This document shows positions 17,531 to 25,153 of a stretch of 64,000 bases of DNA, piece by piece. The DNA comes from an uncultured Mediterranea sp. (GTDB lineage Bacteria; Bacteroidota; Bacteroidia; Bacteroidales; Bacteroidaceae), in assembly GCF_902493215.1 (NCBI RefSeq), contig NZ_CABUOL010000012.1:23922-87921 (forward strand), given 5' to 3'. How positions within the stretch are numbered: position 1 is the first letter of the stretch; every line of letters starts with the position of its first letter. The notes under the pieces are model-generated. The model ran no database searches. It saw only the letters and a list, made by a program, of their open reading frames with translations, and was not told the origin of the DNA. A program made the translations under genes and the position numbers.

Positions 17531-18421
17531 ATGGAACAAAAAATGATTGTAGGCAATGCAGAACAATTGGAACAAGAACTGGTAGAAAAAAATACCATCT
17601 ATCACGATGACCGCATCATGATTATCGACCATCTGCATGAAATGGACCTTCTTCCGGCTCCCCCCGTACGCTTGGAGTCTTATATGGCCATTTTATGCCT
17701 GAAAGGAAAAGGCCAGGTAGCAGTTAACAACAAATTTTTCGATGTATGCAAGAATGACATCATGATTTGCCATCCACAGACCATATTAGAACACAGTATG
17801 GTCAGCATAGACTTTGAGTGCTGCGGTTTTTGCCTCTCGCCCGAATATGTCAACCAGATTATTCTTATCTCTTCGGGCACATGGAATTTTAAGATGTTCA
17901 TCGAAAAACATCCCATCATCTCCTTGTCCGAGGAAGAAAGTATCATTTTCCATCAATATTACAGCCTGCTTCGCTCCAAACTCCTCGGAACTCCCCACCG
18001 TCATCAAAAAGAGCTGATAGACGCCTTACTACAGGCTTTCATTTATGAATTTTCCGATTCTATGGAACGTATCATTCGCCTTTCACCTCCATCCTATAAT
18101 TCTGCGGAAAACCTTTTCAACCAGTTCACAGAAATCCTCTCTGCTGCTTATCCCAAACCACGAAGCGTGGCCTTTTATGCAGACAAACTGCATGTAACCC
18201 CCAAATACCTGTCTGCCGTCTGCAAAAAGGTCAGTGGAAATACAGCCTCCGCCCTCATCGAACAATATGTGATGAAAGACATCCAGTATCTCCTGAAGAA
18301 AACAACCAAAAGCATCAAGGAAATAGTCAACGAACTCGATTTTCCCAACATTTCTTTCTTCGGGAAATACGTCAAACAGCATGTAGGCGTATCACCCAAA
18401 CAATACAGGGCCGAGTCATGA
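17531..18421 (+). CDS. AraC-family transcriptional regulator
   Basis: A 296-residue regulator. The N-terminal part resembles a cupin-type sensor (LCLKGKGQVAVNNKFFDVCK), and the C-terminal 100 residues are an AraC-type double helix-turn-helix (FYADKLHVTPKYLSAVCKKV, then IKEIVNELDFPNISFFGKYV and the family ending GVSPKQYR). It is divergent from the efflux operon across a 198-base spacer (17333-17530), so it may control the pump. I could not pick out an operator in the spacer. Confidence 0.88.
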   Translation: MEQKMIVGNAEQLEQELVEKNTIYHDDRIMIIDHLHEMDLLPAPPVRLESYMAILCLKGKGQVAVNNKFFDVCKNDIMICHPQTILEHSMVSIDFECCGFCLSPEYVNQIILISSGTWNFKMFIEKHPIISLSEEESIIFHQYYSLLRSKLLGTPHRHQKELIDALLQAFIYEFSDSMERIIRLSPPSYNSAENLFNQFTEILSAAYPKPRSVAFYADKLHVTPKYLSAVCKKVSGNTASALIEQYVMKDIQYLLKKTTKSIKEIVNELDFPNISFFGKYVKQHVGVSPKQYRAES

Positions 18422-18454
18422 AGCGATTATAGGGAAAACATCAATTATTGTTAT

Positions 18455-18488
18455 ACAAAAAAGGAGCTACGACTTATCGTAACTCCTT
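18455..18488 (-). terminator. Terminator of the tRNA-Pro gene
   Basis: Read on the minus strand, AAGGAG and TACG pair with CGTA and CTCCTT across a short loop (18461-18488), followed by a run of T. It lies directly after the tRNA 3' end, as expected for that gene's terminator. Confidence 0.85.
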
Positions 18489-18500
18489 GATTTCTTGCTG

Positions 18501-18543
18501 TCGGGGTAGCGGGATTCGAACCCACGACCCCCTGCTCCCAAAG
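18501..18543 (-). tRNA. tRNA-Pro(TGG) 3' half; probable prophage attachment site
   Basis: Read on the minus strand this gives an anticodon loop TTTGGGA (anticodon TGG, Pro), anticodon-stem half GCAGG, variable GGGTC, T arm GTGGG-TTCGAAT-CCCGC, acceptor TACCCCG and discriminator A. The 5' half is missing: upstream of the loop the sequence reads GCTTC instead of the CCTGC needed to pair with GCAGG. Homology stops at the anticodon loop, exactly where phage-like genes begin. I read it as the displaced 3' end of the target tRNA, i.e. the left attachment core. Confidence 0.8.
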
Positions 18544-18701
18544 AAGCATCCATCTTGTAGCGTATCTTTCTGTTAATAAATAAATTACATTCTCTTATAT
18601 TCTTGTTTAGGATAAGTTTTTGAACATCTTTCTATTTGAATGCCTTCCCTATCCTATCGCCTGTTACCCATCCATCACCGAACTATACAACATTTAAAAA
18701 A

Positions 18702-19259
18702 TCATTTTAAATGCTCAGATAGATTAGATCGGGATTTCTTCAGACATTCTATTATATCATCCAACTTATCTATTTTCATAGACACAAATGACCTGTCCGT
18801 ATAGTTTCTGGTACGCAAATAAAAAGTCCAGACCTTTTCTTTCCTCGCCACAGGATTTTCCTTGCTAAATACACCAAACTCTACACCATCACGAGTTTTG
18901 TACTCACATTCCATATAATTATCGTATGTATTTACTACAACATTAGATTTGATATATTCCATAGAAGAAATACATCCTGACAACTCATCAAAGTCCAAAG
19001 TACCTATATAGGAAGAAGATGAATATTCTGTAATGACACGCAACGCACCTGTTTTCTCCCCGGAAGACAGATTAGTTATAACTATCGTTTGAAATGATAC
19101 GCCACCTACTCGCCCAATATCAAAAAAGTCCTTTTGCAACAAGACTCCATCCTTTTCAAGTAATTCTACTGTTTTACTCTTTGAACTATTGGTTTCTTCT
19201 TGCGCAACTAATACCGAGCAAGTTATCACAAGTACAAATAATAAAATAAATTTCTTCAT
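18702..19259 (-). CDS. Secreted protein of unknown function in the lysogeny operon
   Basis: A 185-residue protein that I do not recognise. A clear signal peptide (KKFILLFVLVITCSVLVAQ, residues 2-20) predicts export to the periplasm or beyond. No lipobox is evident, although a Cys occurs inside the hydrophobic segment. The mature part is predicted mostly beta with a short C-terminal helix. It starts 3 bases after the stop of the nuclease-like gene, so it probably shares the repressor transcript and is made in the lysogen. The 157 bases between it and the tRNA fragment hold no gene. Confidence 0.75.
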   Translation of the reverse strand: MKKFILLFVLVITCSVLVAQEETNSSKSKTVELLEKDGVLLQKDFFDIGRVGGVSFQTIVITNLSSGEKTGALRVITEYSSSSYIGTLDFDELSGCISSMEYIKSNVVVNTYDNYMECEYKTRDGVEFGVFSKENPVARKEKVWTFYLRTRNYTDRSFVSMKIDKLDDIIECLKKSRSNLSEHLK

Positions 19260-19262
19260 AAC

Positions 19263-20732
19263 TCAAATATTTAGTTTGTTCTTTAACTCATTATACAAAT
19301 CAGGATTTCTCATGTCCTCCCAATAAAACTTTCTATATCGGCTTCTACTGAATCCGTTCTTGTTATCATAAACCATAATGCACTCCTTATCACACAAGAT
19401 GATTAATGAAGACAAAAGCAACTTGGCATAAGAGAATGCCTGAAGAAAGGCTGATTCTATCTCATGGTTGTTCTTCATATAGTATTTTGCTTCAATCAAC
19501 ACCTTTGCTTTTTCTTCTTCTGACTTGTTGTCATAATGAAGCGCATAATCCGGGAATATACGATGTCCTCTCCCTGCATGGATTGGCAACTGTCGAATGT
19601 AGTCTTTATGCTCATACCACCCCATTTCATTCAACAATGGCTCCAGCAGTTTTTTCTCTACATCCTTTTCCTCCTTAATTACTATTCCTTCCGGCAATGA
19701 AGGTGCGTATATTTGAGGAAGTACGGATGTGTCAAATCCTTTTGCTTCTATCATCCTCATGAGTTCTGCATAATCCTTTCCCGTAACCTGCCATCCATTA
19801 ACGCCTTGAAAGTTCTTTCTGACAAGCGGATGGTCTGAAAAGTATTCGTCGGCTTTCAGTTCCTTTAAAGAGATATGCGGAATGTCTATTCTGTCCCCTA
19901 TATAGGTGCTACTATAATAATGGAAGAACGGGTCTATCACTCCGTCAACCTGTGCTATCCATAAACAGGTGATTGCGCTTACCGGTGATGTTTCATAGTG
20001 TATAATGATGTCCCCTTTCTTTGTCTCTTTGTTGGATTGCCAAAAGCCAGTAGTCCAATGCGTACCATAACCATCAATCACTCCTCCAATAAACCATGCA
20101 GCAGATGGTTTAGGCATTTCCTTCTTGTTATCAATTCCTAAAACACTTGGAACATGATCGTACAGGAATGCACCCAACTCAGCTGGTGATAGTTCATTTT
20201 CTGTCCTGAATTGATAGAAAACTTTGCAGAGCTCCCAATAATACATGCACCTTGCTCTATAATCAGGTTTCTTGGGAATTGGAGGCAATTCTATTTCAAA
20301 GCAATCAGCAAGTCTTGTAAGCTGGTAAAAATCATCAATATAAAGATATGGGAAGAAATATTCTCCGAACAAATAGTTCAATTCCATTGACAAAAATGGT
20401 ACGAACTCAAGCATTCGGTCAAAGTCGCCAATCTTCAGAATTTCTTCCGATTCTATCATTAGCCCGGTGGATATAATTTCCTCATACAACTTTCCTGCAT
20501 CATCCAGAGAGTTTAATTTAATCCCATCGTATTCTGAAACCTTATAACACCAAAAGTCCTCCAATATTCCACAAATCATTTCTGAATTGAAAGAATCCTT
20601 GATTTTAGGATTGTACTTCTCGAACAGGCGTTCCTCTTCTATCCACTCTCTTCTGTCTGAAAATGCAGCTATAGCGGATTTCCCTTCAGGAGAGTTCTTG
20701 TACAAGTTCCAAAAATATTGATTGAATTTCAT
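19263..20732 (-). CDS. EVE/PUA-like plus PD-(D/E)XK nuclease-domain protein, putative defence gene
   Basis: A 489-residue protein. The N-terminal about 200 residues are helical and unrecognised. Residues about 210-330 resemble an EVE/PUA-like module (KKGDIIIHYETSP, then a C-terminal HPLVRKNFQGVNGWQVTGKD), a fold that in other proteins reads modified bases. Residues about 355-489 resemble the N-terminal nuclease domain of type I restriction R subunits, with a PD-(D/E)XK-like set: FPD at 393-395 and EAK at 414-416. The order reader-plus-nuclease recalls modification-dependent restriction enzymes. It lies between the repressor and a secreted protein with 2-3 base spacings. The function is inferred. 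Confidence 0.6.
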   Translation of the reverse strand: MKFNQYFWNLYKNSPEGKSAIAAFSDRREWIEEERLFEKYNPKIKDSFNSEMICGILEDFWCYKVSEYDGIKLNSLDDAGKLYEEIISTGLMIESEEILKIGDFDRMLEFVPFLSMELNYLFGEYFFPYLYIDDFYQLTRLADCFEIELPPIPKKPDYRARCMYYWELCKVFYQFRTENELSPAELGAFLYDHVPSVLGIDNKKEMPKPSAAWFIGGVIDGYGTHWTTGFWQSNKETKKGDIIIHYETSPVSAITCLWIAQVDGVIDPFFHYYSSTYIGDRIDIPHISLKELKADEYFSDHPLVRKNFQGVNGWQVTGKDYAELMRMIEAKGFDTSVLPQIYAPSLPEGIVIKEEKDVEKKLLEPLLNEMGWYEHKDYIRQLPIHAGRGHRIFPDYALHYDNKSEEEKAKVLIEAKYYMKNNHEIESAFLQAFSYAKLLLSSLIILCDKECIMVYDNKNGFSRSRYRKFYWEDMRNPDLYNELKNKLNI

Positions 20733-20734
20733 GC

Positions 20735-21415
20735 CTATAACTGTGTTTTGACAGACAAGATATTTTCTACGATGAACATCTTTCTGATTTTCCCCTTGTG
20801 AAGTTTTATATCATCATATTGCGGATTCTCACTCCGCAGGATGATATAATTATCCTCGTCCGGCTCGTATCTACGTATATACTTAATCATACGATATTCA
20901 TCTAACAAGATAAGATACATTTGCCCATAGAAAATATCCTCCCAACTATGAATTTCTCTGATTACAACCATGTTTCCATCGAAAATTCGTGGTTCCATGC
21001 TGTCTCCGTTTGCCCGTACAATCTGTGAACCCTTATTGATTCCGGGAAGGTTTACCGAGCCTATGATATTATCTTGTGTGAAGGAAATATCCCTTTTATC
21101 GGTACCGCATGTTGCATCAATGTCATAGACTAATGTCCCTGAATAATCGCCTTCCTTTATATCGTTTGGGGAAATGGAAGATCCAGACTTGAGTGGGGCT
21201 GCCTCTTTAATCATTTCTCCCTCGCCATATAACAGCCAGTCACGATTTAATTCAGGATAAGAAGTCAGAACATTGTTTAGTTTTTCAGAACCAAACCCCT
21301 TTCTCATAGATGTAACATAACCTGTTGACAAATTGCATTTCGATTCAAATTCTTTCATGCTAACACCCTTGTACTTAATGAATTCAATGGTTCGTTCTTT
21401 TATCGTCTTATTCAT
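20735..21415 (-). CDS. Phage repressor, HTH plus S24/LexA-like peptidase
   Basis: A 226-residue CI-type repressor. The N-terminal 60 residues form a helix-turn-helix (MKEFESKCNLSTGYVTSMRK). The C-terminal S24 peptidase domain carries the Ser nucleophile in GDSMEPRI and the catalytic Lys in YRMIKYIRR, suggesting RecA-stimulated self-cleavage and induction by DNA damage. I start at ATG 21415; the upstream in-frame extension runs through the operators and is unlikely to be translated. It is the first gene of the leftward lysogeny operon. Confidence 0.88.
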   Translation of the reverse strand: MNKTIKERTIEFIKYKGVSMKEFESKCNLSTGYVTSMRKGFGSEKLNNVLTSYPELNRDWLLYGEGEMIKEAAPLKSGSSISPNDIKEGDYSGTLVYDIDATCGTDKRDISFTQDNIIGSVNLPGINKGSQIVRANGDSMEPRIFDGNMVVIREIHSWEDIFYGQMYLILLDEYRMIKYIRRYEPDEDNYIILRSENPQYDDIKLHKGKIRKMFIVENILSVKTQL

Positions 21416-21442
21416 ATGGCAATACTTTAAAAATGTTAAATC

Positions 21443-21488
21443 AGAGCACAAATCAGAACAATGTTTTGTTATATCAGAACAATGTTCT
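21443..21488. promoter_or_regulatory. Repressor operators
   Basis: Two near-identical sites, AGAACAATGTTTT (21455-21467) and AGAACAATGTTCT (21476-21488), lie 21 bp apart. The second is a perfect AGAAC-N3-GTTCT dyad. A partial copy, AGAGCA, begins at 21443. They lie between the divergent repressor and early genes and overlap the rightward promoter, as expected for repressor binding sites. Confidence 0.75.
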
Positions 21489-21495
21489 ATATTTG
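21465..21495 (+). promoter_or_regulatory. Rightward early promoter
   Basis: TTTG (21465-21468), a 19-base spacer and TATATTTG (21488-21495) match the Bacteroides -33/-7 consensus. Both dyad operators lie across it, so repressor binding would block early transcription. Confidence 0.8.
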
Positions 21496-21558
21496 CATCA
21501 GAAACGTAACATCGATACGAAACAAAGATAGTAAATAACATTAATAATACACACGATT

Positions 21559-21879
21559 ATGAAAAGAAATGTATTACACGAGATTATGAGCCTTGCTTGG
21601 CAGTTTGTAAAACGCAATGGCTTTACGATGAGTGAGGCACTGAAAGTAGCTTGGGCGAACATGAAACTGAAAGCTGCAATGAAGCAAAGAATAGTAAAGT
21701 TCTACTTCACGAAGGTGGACGGTTCTGTTCGCGAAGCCTATGGCACACTGAAAGAAAACCTGATCCCCGCCACATCAGGTGAAAGCAAAAGAAAGAACGA
21801 CACCGTACAGGTGTACTTCGACACTGAGAGACAAGAATACAGATGCTACAAGAAAGCTAACCTTTTAAATATCGCATGA
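21559..21879 (+). CDS. SH3-like beta-barrel (DUF2693-type) early protein
   Basis: A 106-residue protein resembling small Bacteroides phage and plasmid proteins annotated as SH3 beta-barrel/DUF2693. An N-terminal helical part (residues 1-45, MSLAWQFVKRNGFTMSEALK) precedes a beta-rich part (IVKFYFTKVDGSVREAYGTL). It is the first gene of the rightward transcript. The start follows the shared ACGATT block directly (ACGATTATG). The function is unknown; an early regulatory or host-modulating role is possible. Confidence 0.7.
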   Translation: MKRNVLHEIMSLAWQFVKRNGFTMSEALKVAWANMKLKAAMKQRIVKFYFTKVDGSVREAYGTLKENLIPATSGESKRKNDTVQVYFDTERQEYRCYKKANLLNIA

Positions 21880-22127
21880 CTATGACACGCTACGAAATCG
21901 AACGAGAACTGGACAGCCTTTACAAGGACTTGAACATCGCCCACAATGCCGACGAACAGACCGTTTGCAGAGTATTCAATACCGACACAAAGAATGAGGC
22001 CATCCGAGCGATAACTGACGAGATAGACAACTATGAATCAGCCCTTGAAGAATATGACCAGCCCAATGATGACGGCATGGACTACGATGCCTTGTGCCGG
22101 GTGCAAGGGATAGCACGGTACGCATAA
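21876..22127 (+). CDS. Small acidic early protein, unknown function
   Basis: An 83-residue acidic protein, probably helical, not recognised. Its ATG overlaps the stop of the previous gene (ATGA), indicating translational coupling. The N-terminus may start at the second ATG, two codons in. Confidence 0.65.
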   Translation: MTMTRYEIERELDSLYKDLNIAHNADEQTVCRVFNTDTKNEAIRAITDEIDNYESALEEYDQPNDDGMDYDALCRVQGIARYA

Positions 22128-22614
22128 CCGAATTACCCTGCTGACGGATTGAACGGCAACTGGCAGCGAGGGCCGGGCAGGGTTCTACTTGATTGGTTCT
22201 TTGACGTAATGGAAATTTTAGGTGTACTGCTACACCTGACGCAAAGGGGTTCGACTGAGTAGCGATAGCGGCACGGTGAAAAGTATGCGAGTAAGGGACT
22301 GACAAGAAGCAAACGCAGCGCATTAATCACCGCGAGAACAAAAACGACTTATACGATTGCAGGTGGCCGTAGGTCGGCTACAAAGACAATCTTAACTGAT
22401 TAGACACCAGCAAGAACTATATATATCCCGTAGGCCCACCGGCCTAGTAACCCAACAAAGCGAAAGCCATAGACATCGGAACTGGGGCGGGAACTCACCC
22501 GGAAACCGCAGAAAAGGTCAGTGCTATTGCCTTGCCAAAAGCCGTGGGGGACGCGAAGTGCGCACCGCTATCCCCTTACCCTCGCAAGGGCGGTTTTCTT
22601 AATCATTAATCAAC
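22128..22614 (+). ncRNA. Hairpin-rich non-coding segment, candidate structured phage RNA
   Basis: These 487 bases carry no supportable gene but contain several strong hairpins: AGGTGTA-CTGC-TACACCT (about 22220-22237), GTGGCCG-TAGGT-CGGCTAC (about 22364-22382), TAGGCC-CACC-GGCCTA (22431-22446) and a CGGG/CCCG stem near 22490-22504. At the 3' end CCCTT pairs with AAGGG within a CCG/CGG stem, followed by TTTTCTT, resembling an intrinsic terminator. The segment is more GC-rich than its flanks. Strand is inferred from the terminator and from neighbouring genes. I recognise no known RNA family. Confidence 0.5.
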
Positions 22615-22809
22615 ATGAAAGCAAAGATATTATCCACCATCATGGCTGTGTCATTTATTGTATGCGCAGTCACCATTGCTGACCTCAGCATCCTGTTTTG
22701 GATGTCCCTAACCATTTTCTCTTTCTCGTGCCTGTATGCCAACAAACACGAGAAATCATTATCCGCCGAACTGGACGATCTTTTCGGTAAAGATGACGAA
22801 CTCAGATGA
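22615..22809 (+). CDS. Small membrane protein
   Basis: A 64-residue protein with two hydrophobic stretches (residues 6-24 and 26-43, the latter ILFWMSLTIFSFSCLYA) and an acidic, charged C-terminus (SAELDDLFGKDDELR). It looks like a small inner-membrane protein with a cytoplasmic tail. It starts immediately after the candidate structured RNA. Its role is unknown. Confidence 0.6.
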   Translation: MKAKILSTIMAVSFIVCAVTIADLSILFWMSLTIFSFSCLYANKHEKSLSAELDDLFGKDDELR

Positions 22810-22862
22810 ATTTAGTGTGAAATCCAAGGTGTGTGGTCTGTGAAGATAATACACCTGAAAAA

Positions 22863-22977
22863 GGGTGATTAGCTCAGTCAGGTAGAGCGGCGCAAATTGG
22901 TTTTGTGTGTTTCCCATAGTTTATAAAGGTTAGTTAGTTATTGCGCAGGTCACGGCGTTCAAGTCCCGTATCACCCA
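22863..22977 (+). tRNA. tRNA-like element with greatly expanded anticodon loop
   Basis: The 115 bases fold like a tRNA at both ends: acceptor GGGTGAT pairs with ATCACCC, TA is followed by a D arm GCTC-AGTCAGGTA-GAGC, and a T loop TTCAAGT is present although its stem is imperfect. The anticodon stem GCGCA/TGCGC encloses about 46 bases instead of 7. Either an intron-like insert or a tRNA mimic would explain it. No amino acid can be assigned. Confidence 0.55.
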
Positions 22978-23000
22978 CCCTATTTTAAAACCTAACAGAT

Positions 23001-23243
23001 ATGATTAGAGAAATTGCAGTAGATGAAAACTATCAAACGGTACGCCTGTTTGACAGCATCGAGAAAGGGGATATTTACAAAGTCCCCTACGACAGGAAGA
23101 GACACAACGGTATCAAGCTGGAGGCTTCGCGCCGCAACCGAGACCTTCGCCTGATGGGTAAACTAAAGAACAAGATGGATGTGAAATACCGCGTGTCGGC
23201 CACTGAATATCCGGGCTACACTTCCATCATGTGCATCAAGTAA
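23001..23243 (+). CDS. Small basic protein, unknown function
   Basis: An 80-residue basic protein that I do not recognise (KVPYDRKRHNGIKLEASRRN in the middle). The mixed charged and beta-prone sequence suggests a small nucleic-acid-associated protein, but this is only an impression. It begins 23 bases after the tRNA-like element and is followed closely by the next early gene. Confidence 0.6.
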   Translation: MIREIAVDENYQTVRLFDSIEKGDIYKVPYDRKRHNGIKLEASRRNRDLRLMGKLKNKMDVKYRVSATEYPGYTSIMCIK

Positions 23244-23254
23244 AGGAGGTGCCT

Positions 23255-23458
23255 ATGGTAAACGAAGATGTTTTGAAAATCGTCCTCAATGACAAGACCT
23301 TTGGCCGCGACCAGGCGGCGGACATCGTGGGTGGGCTGTCCCGCCTGATGAAGTTGGTTGGGCAAGGACTTATTCGGGCCGAGAAGCGGACGAACAAGCA
23401 AAACGGGAAATGGTTCTGTAATGCTTGGGATGTGATTAAACATGCGCAACTGAAATAA
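23255..23458 (+). CDS. Small winged-helix-like protein, unknown function
   Basis: A 67-residue protein. I start at ATG 23255 because AAGGAGG lies at 23243-23249, a near-perfect Shine-Dalgarno that is rare in this genome. The sequence RDQAADIVGGLSRLMKLVGQGLIRAEKRT has the rhythm of a small winged helix-turn-helix, so DNA binding is possible. It overlaps no neighbour and precedes the recombination module. Confidence 0.6.
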   Translation: MVNEDVLKIVLNDKTFGRDQAADIVGGLSRLMKLVGQGLIRAEKRTNKQNGKWFCNAWDVIKHAQLK

Positions 23459-23464
23459 ACTAAT

Positions 23465-24088
23465 ATGGAAGAAAAGAAAAACCTGTACGAGAAAATCCAG
23501 CTCGTATCAAACGAAATCAAGAATATTGAAAAGAATATGACCGTAGGCAAAGGGAACTATGCCTACAAGGCCGTACAGGATATTGATGTTACCCTTGAAG
23601 TAAAGGAGGCCGAAACCAAATATGGCCTGATCAGCATCCCAATCAAACAGGAACTGGTAAAATCCGAAGTGGTCCGTATAGTGAAAGAAGGCGGCGGCGA
23701 GACAATAAACTACGTGGACATTGTGAAGATGACCTTGAGAATTATTAATCTCGATAACACTTCGGAATATATTGACGTGGAGAGCTTTGGCCGCGGACTG
23801 GACCCCGGCGACAAAGGATTTGGCAAGGCATCGACTTACGCACGTAAATACGCCCTGCTGAACGCATATAAGATTGCCACCGGTGAAGACCCGGACGAAA
23901 ACAAGTCAAAGCCGCAGACACCTGTCACGATTGACGAAGTGAAGAATGCCGTTGTAAACTACATGATGACCGACAGCAACTTTACGCAGAACTTACTTTC
24001 TTTTTTCAATGTTGGCAGCTCAGAAGACATGACAGCCGAACAATTCAAGATGGCATATAACAACCTTAAGAAGAAAGGAAAGATATGA
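23465..24088 (+). CDS. ERF-family single-strand annealing protein
   Basis: A 207-residue recombinase of the ERF type. The N-terminal helical segment leads into KGNYAYKAVQDIDVTLEV, and the family signature appears as GFGKASTYARKYALLNAYKIATGEDPDE (read in two parts around residues 117-145). Such proteins anneal complementary strands during phage recombination and genome circularisation. It forms a module with the following exonuclease and SSB genes: the exonuclease start overlaps this stop by 4 bases. Confidence 0.85.
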   Translation: MEEKKNLYEKIQLVSNEIKNIEKNMTVGKGNYAYKAVQDIDVTLEVKEAETKYGLISIPIKQELVKSEVVRIVKEGGGETINYVDIVKMTLRIINLDNTSEYIDVESFGRGLDPGDKGFGKASTYARKYALLNAYKIATGEDPDENKSKPQTPVTIDEVKNAVVNYMMTDSNFTQNLLSFFNVGSSEDMTAEQFKMAYNNLKKKGKI

Positions 24089-24705
24089 CAGAAACCATGT
24101 ACATCGGAAGCGGAGACGTTCACGCCCTTATGAGCGGAAAGGACACCAAGTCGCACATCGCCCTGATGCAGCGTTTCGTCAGCGGTGTAAAACCTTACTA
24201 CAACGCCTTCGCCAGCCCAATAGACGCACTGAGAACAGGAGCTATTCTTGAAAACAGGTATCTGCTCACTTTACCTGACAACTACTTTGCCCAGTACGTT
24301 GTCCGCTCGGACGAAATGGACGTGTTCAAATGTAGCATCGACTTTGCCCGCATCGACAAAGGCAAGCTGACAGACTTCGACGAATTGAAGACACTATACC
24401 TCTCGGACTACCTTGACTTCATCGAGCCTATCAAGCACGATAACCGCGCCCTCGTAGAATACGTCCGAAAGAAGCACAAGGCTTATTATTACCAGGTGCA
24501 GGAGCAGCTCTTCTGCACGCACCTCAGTAGTTGTAACCTCGTTTTCCTGTCCGTCACCACTTATGACGACGAGACTAACCGTAATCGAGACATCCAACCC
24601 AACGAGTATTGCAAAGTGCGTATCGATCGTGACGAGCAGGCCATTGAAGAAATCAAGAAACGAGGAAAGATTTTCCAACAGATAAAAGACTTTTATACGA
24701 ACTGA
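24085..24705 (+). CDS. YqaJ/lambda-exonuclease-like recombination nuclease
   Basis: A 206-residue protein with PD-(D/E)XK exonuclease features: SIDFARID, then a DELKT catalytic-type segment, then YYYQVQEQLFCTH, which matches the YqaJ-type pattern of a Tyr-Gln-x-Gln helix. The enzyme would resect double-stranded ends for the annealing protein encoded just upstream (overlapping ATGA). It is shorter and more diverged than typical members, so the family call rests on the motifs and the operon position. Confidence 0.7.
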   Translation: MTETMYIGSGDVHALMSGKDTKSHIALMQRFVSGVKPYYNAFASPIDALRTGAILENRYLLTLPDNYFAQYVVRSDEMDVFKCSIDFARIDKGKLTDFDELKTLYLSDYLDFIEPIKHDNRALVEYVRKKHKAYYYQVQEQLFCTHLSSCNLVFLSVTTYDDETNRNRDIQPNEYCKVRIDRDEQAIEEIKKRGKIFQQIKDFYTN

Positions 24706-24706
24706 T

Positions 24707-25150
24707 ATGGCAAACCAAGTTACCGGACGGATGCTGACCATCGGCCAAACCGTCCAAATACCATCCAAAACCGGCGGAGACCCGTTTCTGAAACGTGAAT
24801 TTCTGCTTGATGCAACCACTTATGATCCCTACACGGGCGAACGCAGTCAATATGAAAACGTCCTCCCATTGGAAGTTAGTGGCGACAAATGTGCCGAACT
24901 CGACCACTTCTGTATAGGTGATGTGGTGACCGTTTCTTTCGCCCTACAGGGCCGCCAATGGCAGACGCAGGACGGACAAACGAAACGAATGACCTCTATT
25001 CGCTGTTACAAGCTCGAAGGCAGGACGGCAACACAGACCGCGGTACCCCACCCCGCCCCTCAACCTTCGTCACCGGCAGCTGCACCGCCGCAAAACTTCC
25101 CGCCGCACGTCGATGCGGCTGGCAACCCCAAGGACGACTTACCCTTTTAA
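24707..25150 (+). CDS. DUF3127-type single-stranded DNA-binding protein
   Basis: A 147-residue protein with an OB-fold-like N-terminal 110 residues (GRMLTIGQTVQIPSKTGGDP, then YENVLPLEVSGDKCAELD) and a low-complexity Pro/Ala-rich linker ending in DDLPF, the acidic tip by which SSBs recruit partners. It matches the DUF3127 group often found beside phage annealases. It lies 1 base after the exonuclease gene and completes an annealase-exonuclease-SSB module. Confidence 0.8.
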   Translation: MANQVTGRMLTIGQTVQIPSKTGGDPFLKREFLLDATTYDPYTGERSQYENVLPLEVSGDKCAELDHFCIGDVVTVSFALQGRQWQTQDGQTKRMTSIRCYKLEGRTATQTAVPHPAPQPSSPAAAPPQNFPPHVDAAGNPKDDLPF

Positions 25151-25153
25151 ACC

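Noticed and set aside
20735..21541. Longer repressor start at 21541
   Set aside because: The extension is encoded by operator and promoter sequence; ATG 21415 gives the standard repressor N-terminus.
22863..22977. Assigning an amino acid to the first tRNA-like element
   Set aside because: The anticodon cannot be defined because the loop is far too long and no splice rule is known for it.
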